From CANHVK01 sp046304235 (lineage in GTDB: Bacteria; Bacteroidota; Bacteroidia; Flavobacteriales_D; Crocinitomicaceae), in the NCBI GenBank assembly GCA_046304235.1, contig JBKCEW010000149.1:6603-70602 (forward strand): a stretch of DNA of 64,000 bases, given 5' to 3'. Below are positions 23,727 through 31,033 of this stretch, in pieces (the first letter of the stretch is position 1; the number at the start of each line of letters is the position of its first letter). A program made the position numbers and the translations under genes. Below the pieces are notes generated by a model that saw only the letters and a list, made by a program, of their open reading frames with translations, was not told the DNA's origin and made no database searches.

Positions 23727-24043
23727 TATTGCAAGAAGTTATTGTAAATGATATAAGGAACATAGGCTGCAGAGCCAAGAATAACTCCTGTAGTGAAATT
23801 ATAATTGCGTTTATTCATTGACCAGTAAAACCAGATGAGGTTTGGGACAACGGCTAGTGAAATCATTTTTCCTCGATACTGCTTGTTATACAAGAATTTA
23901 TCAAAGTAATCATCGAAACCCAAGATATTAGAATGATCAATCCAAGTAAAGATATACATCACGATAGGGGTAAATATAATCACTGAAATTAGGGCGATTA
24001 ATAACCCAAATGTGTGTTGTCTATTCCAATAACGTAAGTTCAT
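23726..24043 (-). CDS. Small integral membrane protein, 105 aa
   Basis: Three predicted membrane spans (LLIALISVIIFTPIVMYIFTW, MISLAVVPNLIWFYWSM, TGVILGSAAYVPYIIY) joined by short loops. No catalytic motif. It sits between the MBL-fold hydrolase gene (six bases upstream) and lpxB (overlapping TAATG), so it is in the lpxB operon. I cannot name a family; I recall similar small membrane proteins in this position in other Bacteroidota, so an envelope role is plausible but unproven. Confidence 0.72.
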   Translation of the reverse strand: MNLRYWNRQHTFGLLIALISVIIFTPIVMYIFTWIDHSNILGFDDYFDKFLYNKQYRGKMISLAVVPNLIWFYWSMNKRNYNFTTGVILGSAAYVPYIIYNNFLQ

Positions 24044-24049
24044 AAATAA

Positions 24050-24697
24050 TTAAAATTGAAGTATATAATTTGTTTTCTTTTCAAAACCAACGGTTGTTTC
24101 TGGTCCATGACCGGAATAAATAATTGTTTGTTCGGGTAGGGTAAAAAAGCGGTTGTGAATAGTTTGTTTCAACGTTTCTAAATCTCCTCCAGGTAAGTCA
24201 ACTCTTCCAAAACTCCCTTTGAATAAAATATCACCGCTAATTGCAAAATGATTTTCTTCTGAATAGAAAGCAACATGTCCTGGAGCATGTCCTGGTCCGA
24301 AAATCACTTTGAAGTTTAAATTATCAAAGGAGATTACCTCATTGTCTTTTAAAAATTTAGTTGGTTGAGGTGATGGTGTAAATCCTTGTATTCCGTATAC
24401 TTGTGCAGATCTTTCTCCACGTTCTAGTACAGGTAAATCAAGTTCATGGATGTAGTAATCTACCTTATATTTATTTAAAATAAATGCATTTCCAAAAATA
24501 TGATCTATATGGCAATGTGTACTTAGCAATGCCTTAATTTCAAGATTATTTGATTCAATAAAATCGACTAATTGTTGTTCTTCATATGAGTTTGAGCAAC
24601 CTGGATCAATAATTACGGCTGTTTTTTCCTCGTTATAGGCTAAGTAGGTATTTTCCTGAAAAGGACCGAAGGTGAATGATTGAACGTGAATTTTCAT
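24050..24697 (-). CDS. MBL-fold hydrolase (glyoxalase II-like)
   Basis: About 215 residues with the metallo-beta-lactamase zinc motif THCHIDHIFGN, plus GPGHAPGHVAFY, SGDILFKGSFGRVDLPGGD and IYSGHGPETT. This is the YcbL/GloB-like branch that hydrolyses thioesters such as S-lactoylglutathione; the true substrate is uncertain, particularly as glutathione use is patchy in Bacteroidota. The longest frame opens at a TTG (24718) lying inside the -7 box, so I use the ATG at 24697 (MKIHVQSF). First gene of the lpxB operon. Confidence 0.85.
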   Translation of the reverse strand: MKIHVQSFTFGPFQENTYLAYNEEKTAVIIDPGCSNSYEEQQLVDFIESNNLEIKALLSTHCHIDHIFGNAFILNKYKVDYYIHELDLPVLERGERSAQVYGIQGFTPSPQPTKFLKDNEVISFDNLNFKVIFGPGHAPGHVAFYSEENHFAISGDILFKGSFGRVDLPGGDLETLKQTIHNRFFTLPEQTIIYSGHGPETTVGFEKKTNYILQF

Positions 24698-24715
24698 ATT
24701 TTTCGATTGATTTTT

Positions 24716-24723
24716 CAAAAATA
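24716..24723 (-). promoter_or_regulatory. -7 promoter box for the MBL-105aa-lpxB operon
   Basis: The minus strand reads TATTTTTG. It contains the TTG that would open the longest MBL frame and leaves a leader of about 15 bases before ATG 24697. The divergent lipoprotein promoter is at 24824. Confidence 0.5.
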
Positions 24724-24823
24724 ATCAAATTACAACTACAATTCTGCTGATTTTTTAAGGTTGTTTAACATTTCAATGCGTATAAATATTGAATTTCATG
24801 AAATATAAGCGTGATTGATTATT

Positions 24824-24831
24824 TACATTTG
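24824..24831 (+). promoter_or_regulatory. -7 promoter box for the 179-aa lipoprotein
   Basis: TACATTTG matches TAnnTTTG and lies downstream of the GTG at 24811 that opens the longest frame, which argues for the ATG at 24853. Confidence 0.55.
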
Positions 24832-24852
24832 TGCAAAAGATATCTAATAGTT

Positions 24853-25389
24853 ATGAAATATATTTTAATGTTTTTTATCGCTTTGTTCTCTGTGTCTTGC
24901 GGGGTAAAAGTTCCTTTTACTGAGGATATCAAGAAAGAATACAATCTTGATGAAGCTGAAAATATGAAAAAAGTTCAGTTTTATACTTCAGCTACTATCG
25001 TTTTAGAAAAAAGTATTTTAAGAGGAAGTAAAGCGAAAACAGAAGATGGTACTTTGGTAAACAGTAAGAATAAAATTCAAGATCGTATTATTATTCCATT
25101 GAATACAAAATGTATTTTTGATTCTTATGATGCAAGTGGAAATGTTAATATTCGTTTTGAATTAGGTCCTAATAAGACAATTAAATTTGGTATTCGAGAA
25201 AATCAAGTTACTGGTCGTTACTATTTCATTGCAAGTAATTGGGATTATGAAAAAGGAGGTGAAGTACAGTACGGTGGAGAAACCTATTATGCTTCATCAA
25301 ATTCTGCTAATGCATTTTTATTGGTAGTTATTAAAAAATTACAAAAAACAAGACGTAAAGATCGTGTTGTTAAAGGTTTAAAAGTATAG
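24853..25389 (+). CDS. Putative lipoprotein, 179 aa
   Basis: A lipoprotein signal peptide (MKYILMFFIALFSVSCG) puts the acylated Cys in the lipobox FSVSC. The mature part is a strand-rich domain (MKKVQFYTSATIVLEKS, NVNIRFELGPNKTIKFGI, GGEVQYGGETYYASS) without enzyme motifs and with a basic C-terminus (KKLQKTRRKDRVVKGL). Probably anchored to the inner or outer membrane facing the periplasm. The start was moved from GTG 24811 to ATG 24853, behind the -7 box. Function unknown. Confidence 0.75.
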   Translation: MKYILMFFIALFSVSCGVKVPFTEDIKKEYNLDEAENMKKVQFYTSATIVLEKSILRGSKAKTEDGTLVNSKNKIQDRIIIPLNTKCIFDSYDASGNVNIRFELGPNKTIKFGIRENQVTGRYYFIASNWDYEKGGEVQYGGETYYASSNSANAFLLVVIKKLQKTRRKDRVVKGLKV

Positions 25390-25433
25390 CCATAAGTCAA
25401 TAGTTTTTAGTCAATAGTCATTAGTAGGTCATT

Positions 25434-25973
25434 ATGGATTATCAAGCGGTAAAAGCATTACATATCATTTTTGTTGTCAGTTGGTTTGCTGGACTTTTTT
25501 ATATGGTCCGTTTATTTATTTACCATGTTGAAACGAAAGATAAACCCGAAAATGAAGCAAAGATTTTGACGGATCAGTTTAAAATTATGCAACACAAGTT
25601 GTGGTGGATTATAACAACTCCATCCATGGTGTTGACAGTTGTTTTTGGTGTTTGGATGTTTGTTTTGAATCCCTATCTGTTAGAACAACCATGGATGCAT
25701 ATTAAATTGACGTTTGTAGTTTTACTTTTGATTTATCATTTTATATGTCAACGCACAATGAACCAATTGAAGCGTAATGAAATTAGTTGGTCTTCCACTC
25801 AGTTACGTTTATGGAATGAATTAGCAACGTTGTTTTTAGTTGCAATTGTTTTCCTCGTCGAAATGCAATCAACTTTAAGTTGGATAGGAGGCATTTTTGG
25901 ATTTTTTGGCGTTGGAATTACCTTGATGATTGCAGTCAAATTATATAAGAATTATAGAAATAAAAAGAAATAA
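25434..25973 (+). CDS. hemJ: Protoporphyrinogen IX oxidase HemJ (UPF0093)
   Basis: 179 residues with four membrane spans. The conserved start MDYQAVKALHIIFVVSWFAG carries the heme-ligand His, and QHKLWWIITTPSMVLTVVFG near 60 carries the conserved Lys; HVE near 37 is also conserved. HemJ oxidises protoporphyrinogen IX to protoporphyrin IX, the penultimate step of heme synthesis, at the inner membrane. It is coupled to the enoyl-CoA hydratase gene by a TAATG overlap. The 44-base upstream gap holds short AT-rich repeats of AGTCAATAG. Confidence 0.9.
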   Translation: MDYQAVKALHIIFVVSWFAGLFYMVRLFIYHVETKDKPENEAKILTDQFKIMQHKLWWIITTPSMVLTVVFGVWMFVLNPYLLEQPWMHIKLTFVVLLLIYHFICQRTMNQLKRNEISWSSTQLRLWNELATLFLVAIVFLVEMQSTLSWIGGIFGFFGVGITLMIAVKLYKNYRNKKK

Positions 25974-26752
25974 TGATGAACGATTACACTAATTTGTTAG
26001 TTGAGCAAGAAAATAAAATTCAATGGATTACTATCAATAGACCTAATCAATTGAATGCACTAAACAAAGTTACAATTGACGAATTGCATCATGCAATTAT
26101 TGCCGCAAATCAAAATAGTGAGTTGCGTGTGATTGTATTAACTGGTTCTGGAGAGAAATCATTTGTAGCAGGTGCAGACATCAAAGAATTTGCTGATTTT
26201 ACACCTGAACAAGGAAAAAATTTAGCGAGAGAAGGACAAGAAAAATTGTTTAATGTGATTGAGCAAAGCAATAAACCTGTGATTGCTGCCGTTAATGGTT
26301 TTGCATTGGGTGGAGGCTTGGAGTTAGCAATTGCGTCACACATTCGTATTGCTACAACTAATGCCAAATTGGGTTTACCTGAAGTTTCATTGGGTGTTAT
26401 TCCAGGTTATGGAGGAACGCAACGCTTGACGGCTTTAGTTGGAAAAGGAAAAGCAAACGAAATGATTTTTACAGCCGGAATGATTGGTGCAGAAGAGGCA
26501 TTACGTTGGGGATTGGTTAATGATGTGTGTGAACCTGTAGAATTGAAAGAACGAGTTGAAAAATTGGCATCTAAAATTTGTGCAAATTCTTCAACAGCAA
26601 TTGAAAGCGCTATAAGAGCAGTTAATGCACAAGATACAGATGGCGTGAATGGTTTTGAGGTAGAAATTGATGAGTTTGGAAAATGTTTTGGAACTCCTGA
26701 TTTCGTTGAAGGAACTACTGCATTTTTAGAAAAAAGAAAACCAAATTTTTAA
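25973..26752 (+). CDS. Enoyl-CoA hydratase/isomerase family protein
   Basis: 259 residues of the crotonase fold. The oxyanion hole regions SFVAGADIKEFADF and VNGFALGGGLELAIASHIRI and the segment LGLPEVSLGVIPGYGGTQRL are all present; both catalytic glutamates (in GGGLELAI and LPEVSLG) are conserved, fitting a true hydratase of trans-2-enoyl-CoA in beta-oxidation. Cytosolic. Translation is coupled to hemJ (TAATG); the functional link between heme and fatty acid steps is not obvious. Confidence 0.92.
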   Translation: MMNDYTNLLVEQENKIQWITINRPNQLNALNKVTIDELHHAIIAANQNSELRVIVLTGSGEKSFVAGADIKEFADFTPEQGKNLAREGQEKLFNVIEQSNKPVIAAVNGFALGGGLELAIASHIRIATTNAKLGLPEVSLGVIPGYGGTQRLTALVGKGKANEMIFTAGMIGAEEALRWGLVNDVCEPVELKERVEKLASKICANSSTAIESAIRAVNAQDTDGVNGFEVEIDEFGKCFGTPDFVEGTTAFLEKRKPNF

Positions 26753-26758
26753 GAACTA

Positions 26759-28204
26759 TTGAATCCGTTAAAAAAACTACTAGGGCAAACTGCAATTTAT
26801 GGTCTATCAAGTATCGTTGGTAGGCTGTTAAATTATTTGTTGGTTCCTCTATATACTTATGTTTTTGCGGATCCATCAGACTATGGTGTTGTTTCGGAGT
26901 TATATGCTTATGTTGCCTTTCTGGTGGTGTTTTTAACCTTCGGAATGGAAACTACTTTTTTCCGATACATAAAAGAAAAGACGGATAAAGAAACCGTTTT
27001 CAGAAATACGTTTTTGACTGTGTTGGTAATAAATGTCTTGTTTTTCTTAATTGGAGTATTTTTCTTACAAGAAATCGCGGATTGGTTGTTATATCCAAAA
27101 CATAGCGAATATGTATTTCTTCTATTAATTATAGTTTGTGTTGATGCTTGTTCGAGTATCCCATTAGCACGTTTACGATCAGAAGAAAAAGCCAAACAAT
27201 TTGCTGGCATACAGGTAGCATCCATATTAGTAAATATTGGACTGAATTTACTTTTTATGTTAACTATGTTCAACAAAGACCATCCTGAACAAGGGGTGTT
27301 GTATATACTCATTGCGAATTTGATTTCTGCTGTGGTTAAGCCCGCCTTATTATATAAATATTTTCTTCAACTACGTTTTAAGTTTGATATTGCATTAGGT
27401 AAAGAAATGTTAGTCTATGCTTTACCTCTTGTTGTTGCTGGATTTGCAGGAATAGTTAATGAAACATTAGATAGAGCGATGCTTAAAAAAGTACTCTTTG
27501 AAAATGGACATACAATTGAAGATGCTACAGCGCAAGTAGGTATATATTCGGCAGTTTATAAATTGGCGATGTTAGTATCAATTTTGCTTCAAGCTTATCG
27601 TTATGCTGCGGAACCTTTTTTCTTTTCACAGGCAAAAAATCAGGATAAAAATAAACTCTACAGTAAGTTGATGAATTATTTTGTGGCGACTGTGTGTTTG
27701 GTATTCCTTGTTGTTTCGTTAGACATAGATATTTTCAAGCATTTTATTCGTAATGAAAGTTATTGGGTTGGATTAGGTGTTGTGCCGATTTTATTGCTGG
27801 CAAATGTATTTTTAGGAATTTATTACAACCAAAGTATCTGGTACAAACTTTCTGGTCAAACGAAGTTCGGTGCTTACATTTCAATCGGTGGAGCCATTTT
27901 AACTATAACTATTAATTGGATTTTTATTCCTACTTATGGCTATTGGGCATGTGCTTGGGCTACCTTGATTGTTTATGCCTCACAAATGATTGCTTCTTAT
28001 ATACTTGGGCAAAAATATTATCCGATTAAATACAATTTACGTAAGTTTTTCTTTTATATGATTCTTGCAATGGTATTGTTTTTCATTTGTAAAGGATTGG
28101 ATATTCAAAGTCTTAGTATGCGATTAATTGTTCATAATCTCTGTATTGGTTTATTTGTTTGGTTTGCTTGGAAGTTAGAGAAACCGACAAAAGCAGTGGG
28201 GTGA
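26759..28204 (+). CDS. Polysaccharide flippase (Wzx/MATE-like)
   Basis: 481 residues with about 12-14 membrane spans, of the polysaccharide biosynthesis protein family that flips undecaprenyl-linked glycans. Family-like features: LGQTAIYGLSSIVGRLLNYLL at the start, YGVVSELYAYVAFLVVFLTFGMETTFFRY near 42 and NEYWV/ESYWVGLGVVPILLLANVF near 335. It starts at TTG six bases after the enoyl-CoA hydratase stop; no closer ATG fits the conserved beginning. Probably serves O-antigen or exopolysaccharide assembly together with the ligases and Wzz elsewhere in the window. Confidence 0.88.
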   Translation: MNPLKKLLGQTAIYGLSSIVGRLLNYLLVPLYTYVFADPSDYGVVSELYAYVAFLVVFLTFGMETTFFRYIKEKTDKETVFRNTFLTVLVINVLFFLIGVFFLQEIADWLLYPKHSEYVFLLLIIVCVDACSSIPLARLRSEEKAKQFAGIQVASILVNIGLNLLFMLTMFNKDHPEQGVLYILIANLISAVVKPALLYKYFLQLRFKFDIALGKEMLVYALPLVVAGFAGIVNETLDRAMLKKVLFENGHTIEDATAQVGIYSAVYKLAMLVSILLQAYRYAAEPFFFSQAKNQDKNKLYSKLMNYFVATVCLVFLVVSLDIDIFKHFIRNESYWVGLGVVPILLLANVFLGIYYNQSIWYKLSGQTKFGAYISIGGAILTITINWIFIPTYGYWACAWATLIVYASQMIASYILGQKYYPIKYNLRKFFFYMILAMVLFFICKGLDIQSLSMRLIVHNLCIGLFVWFAWKLEKPTKAVG

Positions 28205-28285
28205 TCTTTAATTTTGTAATCAAAAACCTTTCTTTTCTCTTTCATCTTATCATCTTTTCTCTTAACTTAAATAAGAAAAGAGAAT

Positions 28286-28642
28286 ATGACAACGTATGAA
28301 TTGGGAGTTTTCGGGGAAGAATTAGCCCGTAATTTTTTAGCAGAAAAAGGCTATAAACATTTGGAATTCAATTACCGATTAGGACATTTGGAGGCGGATA
28401 TTATATCGCTTTTTGAAAATCAAGTCGTGGTTACAGAAGTAAAAACGAGACAAACCGCAGAGATAGGGGAACCTTGGAGGGCGGTGACACGTGCTAAACA
28501 AAAACAAATCATCAAAGTGGCTAATATGTTTGTGAAAGAAAGACAAATTAGTTTACATACCCGTTTTGATATTATTTCTATTGTTCACAATCAATTTCGA
28601 ACAGAAATAGAGCACATTGAAGATGCTTTTACAACGGTGTAA
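28286..28642 (+). CDS. YraN/UPF0102 nuclease-fold protein
   Basis: 118 residues: GVFGEELARNFLAEKGYKHLE, NYRLGHLEADIIS and VVVTEVKTRQTAEIGEPW. The D-x(n)-E-x-K pattern (EADIIS...TEVKTR) is that of a restriction-endonuclease-like fold, and the family is distantly related to Holliday-junction resolvases, but activity is not established. The leader at 28230-28275 is pyrimidine-rich and can form an imperfect hairpin just before the ATG. Confidence 0.92.
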   Translation: MTTYELGVFGEELARNFLAEKGYKHLEFNYRLGHLEADIISLFENQVVVTEVKTRQTAEIGEPWRAVTRAKQKQIIKVANMFVKERQISLHTRFDIISIVHNQFRTEIEHIEDAFTTV

Positions 28643-28675
28643 AAATTAGTATGTCTATAATCACATTGGAATATT

Positions 28676-28683
28676 TATTTTTG
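28676..28683 (+). promoter_or_regulatory. -7 promoter box for the M48 protease
   Basis: TATTTTTG, a TAnnTTTG match, ends 19 bases before the ATG at 28703. No well-spaced -33 seen. Confidence 0.45.
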
Positions 28684-28702
28684 TTTCGAAAATTTAAAAC
28701 TT

Positions 28703-29527
28703 ATGAATACAACTCTTCGATTTGTTATTGTTTTTGCGGTGCTATTAGCAAGTGCTTGTGGGTTGATAGATCCAAGAAATAAAGGCAAAGGGATTAATTT
28801 ATTACCTCTTTCAGCTGACAAAAATTTTGGAAAACAAGCTGATCTACAAATATCCTCCGATCCAAAGAATTATCCTTTGTTAGATCCAAATCGTTATGCA
28901 GAGGTGTATGCTTATGTGAATAAAGTAAGAGATAATATATTCGCATCAGGAAAAGTAGACTATAGAAATGAATTTGAATGGAAAATTAAAATCATCCACG
29001 ACGATAAAACCCTCAATGCTTTTTGTACTCCCGGAGGATACATTTATGTATATACGGGGATTTTAAAATTTTTAGATAGTGAAGATCAGTTTGCTGGTGT
29101 ACTTGCACATGAAATTGGTCATGCTGACATGAGACATTCAACTCGTCAAATTACTACGATGTATGGATTGACCTTTGTTGCAGATGTTGCCCAATTGATT
29201 TTATTAGGACAAACAAGTCCAACAATTTCACAGCTTTCAACTTCTTTAATCGGATTAAAATTTTCTCGAAATCATGAAACAGAGGCAGACCAACGATCTG
29301 TTCTTTATTTATGTGGTACTCAATATAAGGCAAGCGGTGCTGCTGGTTTTTTTGAAAAGTTAGAAAAGCAAGGTCAAGGTGGAAAGGTTCCTGAATTTTT
29401 GAGTACACACCCAAATCCTGAAAATCGAATAGAGCATTTTCATAATGCGGCTTTAACGATGGGTTGTCAAGGGAAAAGTGACTTCAAAGAGGCCTACAGA
29501 GCGATGCTTTCAAAACTACCTAAATAG
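28703..29527 (+). CDS. M48-family metalloprotease, lipoprotein
   Basis: 274 residues. A lipoprotein signal (MNTTLRFVIVFAVLLASACG, lipobox ASAC) is followed by the M48 domain: NAFCTPGGYIYVYTGILKF, the zinc site GVLAHEIGHADMRHSTRQ and the third ligand in SRNHETEADQRSVLYL, then STHPNPENRIEHF. This is the short BepA/LoiP-like type: a periplasmic protease tethered to a membrane, typically in outer-membrane protein quality control. The cyclase gene follows six bases later, probably in the same transcript. Confidence 0.93.
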   Translation: MNTTLRFVIVFAVLLASACGLIDPRNKGKGINLLPLSADKNFGKQADLQISSDPKNYPLLDPNRYAEVYAYVNKVRDNIFASGKVDYRNEFEWKIKIIHDDKTLNAFCTPGGYIYVYTGILKFLDSEDQFAGVLAHEIGHADMRHSTRQITTMYGLTFVADVAQLILLGQTSPTISQLSTSLIGLKFSRNHETEADQRSVLYLCGTQYKASGAAGFFEKLEKQGQGGKVPEFLSTHPNPENRIEHFHNAALTMGCQGKSDFKEAYRAMLSKLPK

Positions 29528-29533
29528 GATATA

Positions 29534-30295
29534 ATGATTTTATATTTAGATAATTACCATTTTATAGATACCAATAAAGGATTAGACATTTCAATTCCTT
29601 TATCGAATGATGAAAAAAATCCCTTGGCATGGTATGTGGATAAGCCTGTTTTTGAACCAGTTCGAGTAGAGGAATTTGTGGGGTTGGTTTCCGAGGGAGC
29701 GAGTACTAATTTTAGGAATATCTTTTTTAATCCGCATGGTCATGGTACGCATACGGAATGTTTAGGTCACATTACAAATGATATACATTCGATAAATAAA
29801 AATCTGAAAGAAGCATTTTTCACAGCGGAGGTGATTACAATTTCTCCTGAAAAAAGATGGAACGAGCAGGATCAAGTGTGGGATGAGGTGATTTCTAAAG
29901 AACAAATCGAAAAAGCAATTACTTCAGAACGAGTAGATGCTGTTGTTTTGAGAACAACTCCGAACGAGATTACGAAAAAACATAAAAATTACTCTTCAAC
30001 TAATCCTCCTTATTTAGATGTGGATTGTGTTGAGGTGTTGAATAACAAAAAAGTAAAACATTTTTTAATCGATTTACCTTCTGTTGATAGAGAAAATGAT
30101 GAAGGTAAATTGTTATTTCACCATGCATTTTGGCAAGTACCTAACAATCCACAATTTGATAAAACCATCACGGAATTTATTTATGTTTCAGATGAAATTC
30201 AAGACGGACGTTATATTTTAAATTTGCAAACAGCACCTTTTGAAAATGATGCGACACCAAGTCGTCCGGTATTATTTCAAATCCTTGAACGTTAA
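29534..30295 (+). CDS. Cyclase-family hydrolase (kynurenine formamidase-like)
   Basis: 253 residues of the cyclase/KynB fold. The metal motif is FNPHGHGTHTECLGHI near residue 72 (family H-x-G-T-H-x-D/E-x-P-x-H, here with Glu and Leu-Gly in place of Asp-x-Pro), plus FLIDLPSVDRENDEGKLLFHHAFW near 175. Members hydrolyse N-formylkynurenine, cyclic amides or related substrates. Since the window also encodes tryptophan dioxygenase, a formamidase role is attractive, but the genes are 24 kb apart and the motif is not the standard KynB one. Followed by two small genes with no gaps. Confidence 0.8.
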   Translation: MILYLDNYHFIDTNKGLDISIPLSNDEKNPLAWYVDKPVFEPVRVEEFVGLVSEGASTNFRNIFFNPHGHGTHTECLGHITNDIHSINKNLKEAFFTAEVITISPEKRWNEQDQVWDEVISKEQIEKAITSERVDAVVLRTTPNEITKKHKNYSSTNPPYLDVDCVEVLNNKKVKHFLIDLPSVDRENDEGKLLFHHAFWQVPNNPQFDKTITEFIYVSDEIQDGRYILNLQTAPFENDATPSRPVLFQILER

Positions 30296-30657
30296 TGTTT
30301 CCCGTTCAATTTGACAAGGAATTAGAGGCGCATATTTCGAATGAGTTGTTTCGTTTAAAAACACAACGACAAATAGCCAAAGATTTTGAATCACATGGGT
30401 TTAGTTTTAATCCAATATTTTGTGATGAGGTAGTCGATATTCAACAATTATCGGATATAGTATCTGAAGCCTTAATGTATATGGTTGAGAAGAAATCATC
30501 TTCATGGCAACCATTATTATACACGATTGATATTTCAGAAAAACTGTACATTCAATATGCTACTTCACAGTCACAAAATTGGATGCAATTATTTGTTTGG
30601 GAAGTGATTCGACGTGAAGCACAAAAAGTGTTTTTTAGAGAGAAATATTCAAAGTAA
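30295..30657 (+). CDS. Hypothetical protein, 120 aa
   Basis: The ATG overlaps the cyclase stop (TAATG), so translation is coupled. The protein is soluble, with helical stretches (FDKELEAHISNELFRLKTQR, LSDIVSEALMYMVEKK) and a strand-rich middle (LLYTIDISEKLYIQY). No signal peptide and no recognisable domain. Being fused in expression to the cyclase and to the zinc-ribbon/alpha-CTD-like gene directly after it, it may serve one of them; nothing more can be said. Confidence 0.68.
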   Translation: MFPVQFDKELEAHISNELFRLKTQRQIAKDFESHGFSFNPIFCDEVVDIQQLSDIVSEALMYMVEKKSSSWQPLLYTIDISEKLYIQYATSQSQNWMQLFVWEVIRREAQKVFFREKYSK

Positions 30658-30948
30658 ATGATTTCAAATAGGATACTAAGACATTGTGAAAATGGTCATG
30701 AATTTTACAAAAGTTCAAATTGTTCAACATGTCCGAGATGTGAAAACGAACGAAAATCGAAAGATGATTTTTTCTCTTTTTTAGTTGCTCCTGCTCGAAG
30801 AGCCCTTGAAAGTATAGATGTTAAAACTGTTGAAGATTTAAGTAAATATACCGAAAAAGAAATTTTATCACTCCATGGTATGGGAAAAAGTACCTTGCCT
30901 ATTTTACATGATTTACTCACGAGTGCAGGACTTAGTTTTAAGAAGTAA
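30658..30948 (+). CDS. Zinc-ribbon plus RNA polymerase alpha-CTD-like protein
   Basis: 96 residues in two parts. The N-terminus has HCENGHEFYKSSNCSTCPRC, a Cys/His cluster resembling a small zinc ribbon. The C-terminus (about 42-94, LVAPARRALESIDVKTVEDL then LSLHGMGKSTLPILHDLLTSAG) matches the RNA polymerase alpha C-terminal domain, a helix-hairpin-helix fold that contacts DNA and activators. It is far too short to be alpha itself. Likely a small nucleic-acid or RNA-polymerase associated protein; the role is unknown. It begins on the base after the stop of the preceding gene. Confidence 0.8.
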   Translation: MISNRILRHCENGHEFYKSSNCSTCPRCENERKSKDDFFSFLVAPARRALESIDVKTVEDLSKYTEKEILSLHGMGKSTLPILHDLLTSAGLSFKK

Positions 30949-31033
30949 TTTTTCTTGTAAATAATCGTACTTAAAATTCCCCTAAAAACAATTAATTTGT
31001 AACTTCGCCGTTCTGTTAATATGTGCTTAAAAC

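Noticed and set aside
25390..25433. Short AGTCAATAG repeats before hemJ as a regulatory array
   Set aside because: Degenerate AT-rich filler; similar text occurs near 47630 with no consistent spacing or symmetry.
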